A stretch of DNA of 64,000 nucleotides from Hemileia vastatrix (Eukaryota; Basidiomycota; Pucciniomycetes; Pucciniales; Zaghouaniaceae): assembly GCA_030280995.1 (NCBI GenBank), contig JASXTE010000002.1, positions 10,988,683 through 11,052,682 on the forward strand. Direction: 5' to 3'. Positions 57,849-64,000 of this stretch are shown here, piece by piece. The stretch's first letter is position 1; every line of letters begins with the position of its first letter. Both the position numbers and the translations under genes were made by a program. The notes below the pieces were generated by a model. The model saw only the letters and a program-made list of their open reading frames with translations. It ran no database searches and had not been told where the DNA came from.

Positions 57849-58478
57849 GATGCCCTAGAATAGCCTTTTTCAAAACACCTATAGCAGGAATCCTATATTC
57901 TCCATTTAGAAGTGTCTTCATCAGCCCAGTCTTTAACAGAAATCCCTAAACCTCCTTTTTGACCTCCAGACCCATGGCACTCCAAAATGAACTCTTGGCC
58001 TCAATTTCATGAGAGGACATACCATTATAATCTATAAAATCCATAACCTCTTCAAATTCCTCCATAAATTTACCATACTGAACCAGAGAAGTTACACTAC
58101 CATCAATTTCCCATTTCTTAGTAATGCCATAAAGATCATCCATTGAAAATACAGTGGGACACCTCCTGATCATTTCCATCTTTAATTTTCCCCAATCCTG
58201 AATCCTATATCACTTCATCCTAAGAACTTCCTTCACCACCTCTCTATCATCAATGAAGAAGATCACATGCTTCACCCTATCCAAATCAAAAGCCCCATCC
58301 CCATCAGCAGAAGCTTCAAATATCTCCAAAAATAACCTTTTATCCTCTCCAAAGCAAATTTTCCCTTTCTATGCCTTGATCCTGACCATCCTGAATATTT
58401 TCAAATGAACTTCCCCAACTTTCCACCACAGATAGCCAAAGTCCCCCCAATAGCCATCAGAGACCTAGGAGGGACCAA
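57849..58478 (-). pseudogene. RetB2 gag N-terminal part
   Basis: Homologue of RetB1 gag at perhaps 35-40% protein identity by eye: RLFLEIFEASADGDGAFDLD, VIFFIDDREVVKEVLRMK, then after a TGA the clean frame 58179-57946 (MEMIRRCPTVFSMDDLYGIT, SSFWSAMGLEVKKEV). No zinc knuckle follows. RetB2 therefore belongs to a sister family, and is not a recent copy of RetB1. Confidence 0.72.
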
Positions 58479-58610
58479 ATACAACTAGAGAGAAGACCCC
58501 CTAGACCAACCACAGAGAGATACAGCACCAAAAATCCAAAATCCACAAAGAGTCCACAAAAGAAGAGAGTCCAAAAGTAACAGAGATTCCAAATGCTAGA
58601 AAATCCTCAC

Positions 58611-58626
58611 CCCACATTGGGCGCCA
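58611..58626 (-). promoter_or_regulatory. RetB2 primer-binding site
   Basis: On the element strand TGGCGCCCAATGTGGG starts four bases after the LTR end. The TGGCGCCC start is a common tRNA primer complement in LTR elements. Confidence 0.7.
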
Positions 58627-58630
58627 GAAA

Positions 58631-59621
58631 TGTAGACAGTCCTATAATACTAGCTTAGGCCTTGACCAAGGGAGTTGGAGTAAAACTGGAGAGAGAAACC
58701 CCTGTCCCTTTGAGAAATACCAGGTGAGATTTATTTGCTACAGCAAATTAGAGACTGTTACTATACCCCTTCCAACACACTTCTTGACTGCTTTACAAGT
58801 CAAGACAGTAGTCAATAGCAGACCACTGAAAACCAAAGAACCAGAAACCTGAAATGCAGTAAGATCCACACCAGAAAAACAAAACACTGTGCACTTGTTG
58901 CACAGAAAAAAGTAATCATACTTGATGCAGGTTGCAAAGCTACACCAGAGAGACCAGTTGCCAAAGTGGAGTTAAATAAAGAACTAACCTTGCAAAAAAC
59001 ACAGCCAATTGTGGCCAAAAAAACAGTGAAATCTGAGTGAGAAACCATGATATATCTACTGGATGGATATATGATAATAAAAGTTGCCCCAAACTGTCTT
59101 TTTAGTATGTACACACAGACCACCCTTTAAAAAATCCATACACAGCAACAAATTTGGCGCTTTTGACAGCCAAATAAAATAAAAACCTCCAATAAAGCCC
59201 AAAATACTTAGAAAAATCCACAATGACTACTAAAACCCTTAAAACACAGAATTAAGCTATGACAACATTGGGACATAAAATATAGGGCCAAATTAGCTCT
59301 ACTTAATGGTACTAAGCACTTAACCCTAAGACTTAAGGTTAGCTGGTAAAACACAAAAAACAAAATTAAAAAGCTATCTTTTAGAAATGAAAAGTGAGTA
59401 GATGACCCCTTAAAACTTGTAATGTGAAAAATATCATCAAGACATAAAATATAGAGAAAACTGGGGCTATCCTATGGTAGTACCCACATAACCATAGTCC
59501 CAATATTCACTGAATAAAAACCAAAATACACCTAATTCTTCAACCAATGTCAATTAAAACACACAAAAACAGCAACATACAGACCAAAAAAGGCCTCTGC
59601 CAATGTTGGAAGATCACAACA
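58631..59621 (-). repeat. RetB2 5' LTR
   Basis: 991 bp, reads TGTAGACAGTCC on the plus strand and ends GATCACAACA. Homologous to the RetB1 LTRs, about 85-90% by eye. A 103-codon minus frame inside (58812-59123) is not supported as a gene. Confidence 0.88.
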
Positions 59622-60424
59622 CATTACAAAGAACAATTATAAATTGAATTTTTTTGAGACAATTTTTGATATTTTTGATTCATTTAACATTATTTTGAGT
59701 CAGTAGAAGTGAAATTGAATATTCATTTGTTAGGTGGTATTTAGTATGTATATGTAAGCTGCTAAATTATATATATAATGAAAATAATTATGAATATTTA
59801 TCCAAAAAAAATTTGTGTAAAATTTTTTATTGAATATGCATATGGAAAATCATCTTGCATATTGATATTCAATAACATATTGAATATGCATAATCAAAAT
59901 TAATATTGAATTTTTATATGCAATGAAATAATTAATATACATACCAAAATTTAAATTGTGTATAAATATTAAAATTTATATTGAATAAAATATTTTAAAA
60001 AAATTCAGTATAAATTGATTTTATGTTATATTATGTTATTTTTTAATTTAATTTAATTTTATTTAATTTTAATACACTCATCTTATTTAATTTATTACCT
60101 CTAATTAAACTAAATCAAACTTTATTGTATTGTATTGTATTTTATTATATTGAGTTGTATTTGGTTATGTATTATATAATTTTATTATATTTTATTTCAC
60201 TTTATTAAATTCCTTTTCAAACTGATTTATTTTTTTTCATCTCATCTTATACCATTAGTATTTATCTTTCTTTAATTCTAGCTATTATACTCATCTATCT
60301 CTCTTTTTTATATTCAATTTCATTATAATAAGTCTTAATTTCATTTAATTCATTCTATTAGATTTGATGTATGCTGTTGTATAGCCATGTAGAAGCATTA
60401 AGTTGGTTAAAATTGGCTAGTGAA
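59622..60424. other. AT-rich spacer, no gene
   Basis: Possible host DNA. Several copies of ATTGAATATGCAT-like sequence (59830-59920) and TTTAATTTAATTT and TATTG short repeats. Nothing coding recognised. Confidence 0.5.
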
Positions 60425-60615
60425 CTCTGATGTACTGCCATAGATCAGTCTTAAAAGGCAAAAAATTGGATGTGGTACTCTGATGTACAGCCATGGAACT
60501 GAGTACACATGCATAAAAATTGTTGGTGAACTCTGATTTAAAGCTGTAGATCAGAGGGCACAAGCTCAAAACTGAATTTTGTACTCTGATCTATGGCTGT
60601 AGTTCAGAGAAAAAC
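60425..60615. repeat. 53-bp minisatellite with palindromic core
   Basis: Four units start at 60425, 60478, 60531 and 60584, exactly 53 bp apart; the last is cut by RetD. Each opens with an imperfect palindrome of the form CTCTGAT..TAGATCAGAG. A more degenerate unit may precede at about 60372. Confidence 0.8.
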
Positions 60616-61881
60616 TGTTGGCAGGTTTTCTAAAAGAAGGATGAAAACATGATGAAATAGAATGGAGAAGAAGGGAGAAATGAAGAGAGAGCAACAATTG
60701 GAAGAGAAAAATGAAATAAAAAAATTTATAAAATAATTAAAACAAAATGAGAGAAATGCAACAACAGTTTATGAGGAATAACACAACATTAATGACTGAT
60801 TTATTGATAATTATTTAATTAAGTAAGTAGAGATATCTCTGCGCAGATAACAAATATTATTATTAATAAACTAAAAGCAACCTTAGATTATTTATTGATT
60901 ATTTATACTAGATTTGTGATACTAATAAAAAATAATAATTATGTATTGTAAGATTTAAAATATGTGTAATGTAAGTGATGCCTGCTAAAGGAAAATTCCA
61001 AGGCCTTTTTATAGGAAAGGATACCTCTGATGCGCCTCAATTGTATATACAAAAGTAGTAATAGTGTGAAACAAAAGAAATTAATTAAAACATACAAATT
61101 GAGGGAAAATTGAAACATCAAATTAAATCGGTGAATAAGTAAATAATTTTCCCACCATAAAGTCCCAAACAAGTAATTAATATAATGAGTAACTTAATGA
61201 GTATGAGACCATGAGAACTATGAGAAAAAATATTCTAAACAAATATTATAATAAGATGAAAAGGGTTTAACTAAGACAAATAAAATTATTTTCAGGCCAT
61301 AATTTATGGAATCAATTAAATTCAGCTATCAAGAGAATTTAATTAATAATTTTAACTATCTTAGTAATTTAATAAATAATTTAATTGAAACAAATAATTA
61401 ATTTAATTGTAACTAATTTAAAGTGAGAATTTAATATTATTATATTAAATATGTGTTTTAAGTTATTTAGTAATTTTACTGACACAGTTAAGGGTCAAGA
61501 AAGTGTCCAATATTTATGGATAATATTATATGATGAGTTGCATTTAATATATAAATTATATTAATTTATTTGTAATTACATTATAAGTGAAACTTTTTTA
61601 AGCTTATAATATAATAATTAATTTATTAATTTTTTAGAAATATTAAATACATAGAAATGTGCCATGTTTTTATAGAATATAATATTTTTTTATGTAATAA
61701 AAACTTATTTAATAATAAAAATGAAATATAGTAATTATTTTACTGATTCATAAAATATTTATAATTTTAATATTTAATATAATAATTTATTGTAACTAAA
61801 TAATAAATAATGTTATTCCCTTACATGATTTCAGTAATTTATTATATATATTAATGGGCTCCTGAGATATCCTGGCTGAAA
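60616..61881 (-). repeat. RetD 3' LTR
   Basis: 1266 bp, begins TGTTGGCAGGTTTTC and ends CCTGGCTGAAA. On the element strand it is preceded by the purine tract AGAGTGAGGGAG. Confidence 0.82.
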
Positions 61882-61932
61882 CTCCCTCACTCTAAAAGAA
61901 ACAATAGAGAAATGCTAAGATTTTTTCTTTTT

Positions 61933-63559
61933 TTACTTTTTTAACAGAGTAGGAAGATTTGAAATTTCATTTCCAGTTATCCTTGCGTCATGTTCAGATG
62001 ATCTGTTCTTATATCTCAATAAATATTTGATACCCCTTTCAGAATTGATAATTCTATCATTGAGAGTTTTATCAATTTCTGCAGTTTCTGTGACTTCCTG
62101 AGGTTTTTTCGTAGGTCTTCCCCTTCTTTTGGGAAATAAGTCACTGTTGGAAGTATAATTTTTAAGCATGGATATGGGGGAAACAGGATGTTTCTGTCAT
62201 ATGGAGAATACAATACAGCTTCTACTGCATTATCTCCAACCATTCTTTTAACAAAAAATGGGCCCACAAAAGGATCTTTTAATTTGTTATTGCCTTTTAA
62301 ATTGAAATAGACAGTAGATATCAGCACTTCATTACCCATGTCAAATGTGTATTCTTTATGGGATTCATCCCATCTTTTCTTTTCATATTCAAATGCTTTA
62401 TCAATACAGTTTTGAGCATGTTTTCTGCATAGATGTTGCATTTGCATGAAAGATTTTACACCATGGTGTAGTTCCAAATTAGGTAATTTATTCTTGAGAA
62501 TTTGAGCAGGAGTATTTGGAACAAAACCTAACCAAAGCTTAAAAGGCATTTTCTCAGTGACAGAATGAGCAGTGCTATTATAAGCAAATTCCAGACCTTG
62601 TAATATAGTAACCCAGTCATGAGTAAATCTTTCATTGTCTTTTTATTCTAATCCAAAGGCACAAACCTTCTTATCATATCTTCCAGAGTTTCAATCATTC
62701 TTTCAGCTAGACCATCAGTCTGAAGATGGTGAGCTGTAGACAATATTAACTCACAGCCACAAATATCCATCAAAGATGTCCAGAATTCCAATGTAAATTT
62801 TGGGTCACTATCAGAGATTATGGCTTTAGGAAATCCAACAATATTAAACATGTAAGTCCACCATAAGAAGGCTAATTCTTTTGTGGATAAATATATGTGG
62901 GTGGGAATAAATTTGCACATTTTGGGGAACCTATCCACTATTACCCAACAGGTGTTATAACTGTCTTTACCTGCTAGAGGAAGTCCAGTGACAAAATCCA
63001 TGTTAATGATTTTTCAAGGAGCATCAGGTGCTTAAATATGTTGTAAAAGTCCTGCTCTTTTACTTGTTGGTCTTTTAGATTTTTGACAAGAATTAAAAGA
63101 TTCAACATATAATTTAGTGTCTTAAGCCATATTAGCCTACCAAGCAGTGTTTTTCATTCTTATTAAGGTTTTCTCATGTTCAAAATGTGCTGCTAAGATG
63201 TCATTATGACAAAGTTTTAAGAAAGTTTCTTTCATTGAAGGAGGAATAACAATGAAATTGGTCAGTTTTCTCCTGTAATAAATGTAGTCATCTTCAATGG
63301 AAAACTTTCCTTTACTCAAAGCATTTTGGTACTTTGAAGGATGAGTTTTTATCAATCCTTGAATAGAAGCATTCTTTGGATCATTCAAGATTTTAACTAA
63401 CTTATTTAAATCAGAATCTTTATCATATGAACCCAGAATTAATTGTAATAGTTCCTCTTCCATATCAAAAATGTATATACCATATGTATGTACTGTATTA
63501 TCTTCAGGTACATAAGCTGAATTGGATGCATCATTTGGAAGAGGTAATCTAGACAACAT
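61933..63559 (-). pseudogene. RetD integrase and chromodomain
   Basis: Segments: 63559-63137 with the zinc site start (LCHNDILAAHFEHEKTLIRM); stops follow, then the core 63001-62648 (MDFVTGLPLAGKDSYNTCWV, IISDSDPKFTLEFW, HHLQTDGLAERM) keeping Asp, Asp, Glu; then 62549-62016 (LWLGFVPNTPAQILKNKL, DPFVGPFFVKRMVG). After a shift near 62160 the last frame (62169-61933) holds a chromodomain with KYLLRYKNRSSEHDARITGN; the Trp that RetA has at the KWIPE position is Arg here, so reader function is doubtful. Several stops, inactive. Confidence 0.85.
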
Positions 63560-64000
63560 ATCAAAATTTGAATGAAATTTACAGCCTTGTGAATAATAGT
63601 TATTCTACCTCTGTATTCTTGAACAGAAAGTTGCCACCTAAAAATATGTCTATTTGGTGTTTTCAGGTCAAGAGAGATTTCACAGAACTGCAATCAGTAA
63701 CTTATTTAAACTTTTGGTCATCTAGATAATAATGGAGCTTTTCTAAAGCACATAAAACTTCCAAGCACTCTAACTGAGAGGCACCATACTTCAAATTACT
63801 CTTTCTCAAGGTTCTTGAAGTATAACAAATTACTACTTCTGAAACTTTTTCATTAATAATTTATCTCTGGTGTAGAGCAGCACCAAGTCCAATAAAACTT
63901 GCATCTGTATAAAGAAAAAAAGGCTTATTAAAAATAGGAAGGGCAAGGATTGGAGCTGAAATTAAACATTTCTTTAATGTATCAAAGGCTCTTTGAGTAT
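63560..64000 (-). pseudogene. RetD RNase H, partial at window edge
   Basis: Minus-strand continuation of RetD pol: FLYTDASFIGLGAALHQR near 63920-63867, VVICYTSRTLRKSNLKYGAS, then PNRHIFRWQLSVQEYRGRIT with frameshifts near 63700 and 63590. The gene continues beyond 64000. RT is not in view. Confidence 0.8.

Larger units (their letters stand above)
50635..59621 (-). mobile_element. RetB2: truncated RetB relative lacking RT
   Basis: Minus-strand element with 5' LTR (58631-59621), primer site, partial gag, a long acidic ORF, an integrase, 185-bp repeats and a 2-kb pentanucleotide array. It is cut at 50634/50635 by an LTR of the RetD family, at a point matching RetB1 ~30016, so its antisense-gene region and 3' LTR are missing. 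A 2.1-kb segment with RT and RNase H (RetB1 ~24150-26275) is deleted. It shows the empty site of MITE E2. Confidence 0.85.
60616..64000 (-). mobile_element. RetD: Ty3/gypsy chromodomain element, runs off the window
   Basis: 3' LTR 60616-61881 followed leftward-to-rightward by chromodomain, integrase and RNase H on the minus strand; the rest lies beyond 64000. The proteins are close to RetA (about 60-65% by eye) but the LTR belongs to the family at 49401. Because the far LTR is outside the window, no target duplication can be checked. Confidence 0.88.

Noticed and set aside
58812..59123. 103-codon minus-strand open frame in the RetB2 LTR
   Set aside because: The frame is not kept in the homologous RetB1 LTRs.
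59830..59920. Repeated ATTGAATATGCAT as a regulatory array
   Set aside because: Low complexity in AT-rich DNA, irregular spacing, no other copies noted.
1..64000. tRNA, rRNA, bacterial insertion sequence or phage genes
   Set aside because: No cloverleaf with A and B boxes, no rRNA-like blocks and no prokaryotic gene layout were seen; primer sites only imply tRNAs elsewhere.

Overview
This window is repeat-rich, AT-rich eukaryotic DNA. I find no convincing host gene, no rRNA or tRNA gene, no CRISPR array and no bacterial-type operon. It is a pile of nested transposable elements. The Ty3/gypsy gag and pol types, a short GT-AG intron, Myb/SANT-like transposon proteins and the extreme gypsy load resemble the rust fungi (Pucciniales). 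The closest recalled match is gag and chromodomain proteins annotated in Austropuccinia psidii. That assignment is inference from memory; no search was run.

Layout, left to right. 1-3080: T/G-rich low-complexity DNA split by a 1.87-kb CACTA-type element (E1, 1111-2978). 3080-4987: AT-rich DNA with two broken coding relics. 4988-18219: a TIR DNA transposon (TIR-A) carrying a broken Myb/SANT-like gene, split by a young minus-strand gypsy element, RetA (5048-14689; two 1501-bp LTRs, about 99% identical; 5-bp duplication AAATC). 18322-19376: TIR-B, an internally deleted relative of TIR-A. 19377-38559: RetA2, an old minus-strand relative of RetA, split by a 14-kb plus-strand gypsy element, RetB1 (20087-34119), which itself holds two CACTA-type MITEs (E2, E3). 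40320-48942: RetC, a plus-strand chromodomain gypsy element. 49401-50634: an LTR of the RetD family. 50635-59621: RetB2, a minus-strand relative of RetB1 that lacks RT, holds a 2-kb pentanucleotide array and contains a solo RetC LTR. 60425-60615: a 53-bp minisatellite. 60616-64000: RetD, a minus-strand gypsy element running off the window.

The most interesting signal is an architecture shared by two gypsy lineages, RetB and RetC. After gag-pol comes an (AAAAT)n array, A-rich on the pol-sense strand, and then a gene on the opposite strand running back from the 3' LTR. These antisense genes encode Cys-rich proteins with a C-x2-C-x6-C pattern like half of a fungal Zn2Cys6 cluster. In RetC the antisense frame runs about 300 codons across a clear 57-nt GT-AG intron. 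Sense and antisense genes therefore converge on the array. The CACTA-like family is also well supported: three copies, each with a perfect 3-bp target duplication, a 16-bp perfect palindrome inside the TIR, and a related empty site in the same window.

Every autonomous-looking element here is broken by stops, frameshifts or lost catalytic residues. The old RetA2 LTR has lost nearly all the CpGs still present in the young RetA LTRs, which points to decay of methylated CpG.
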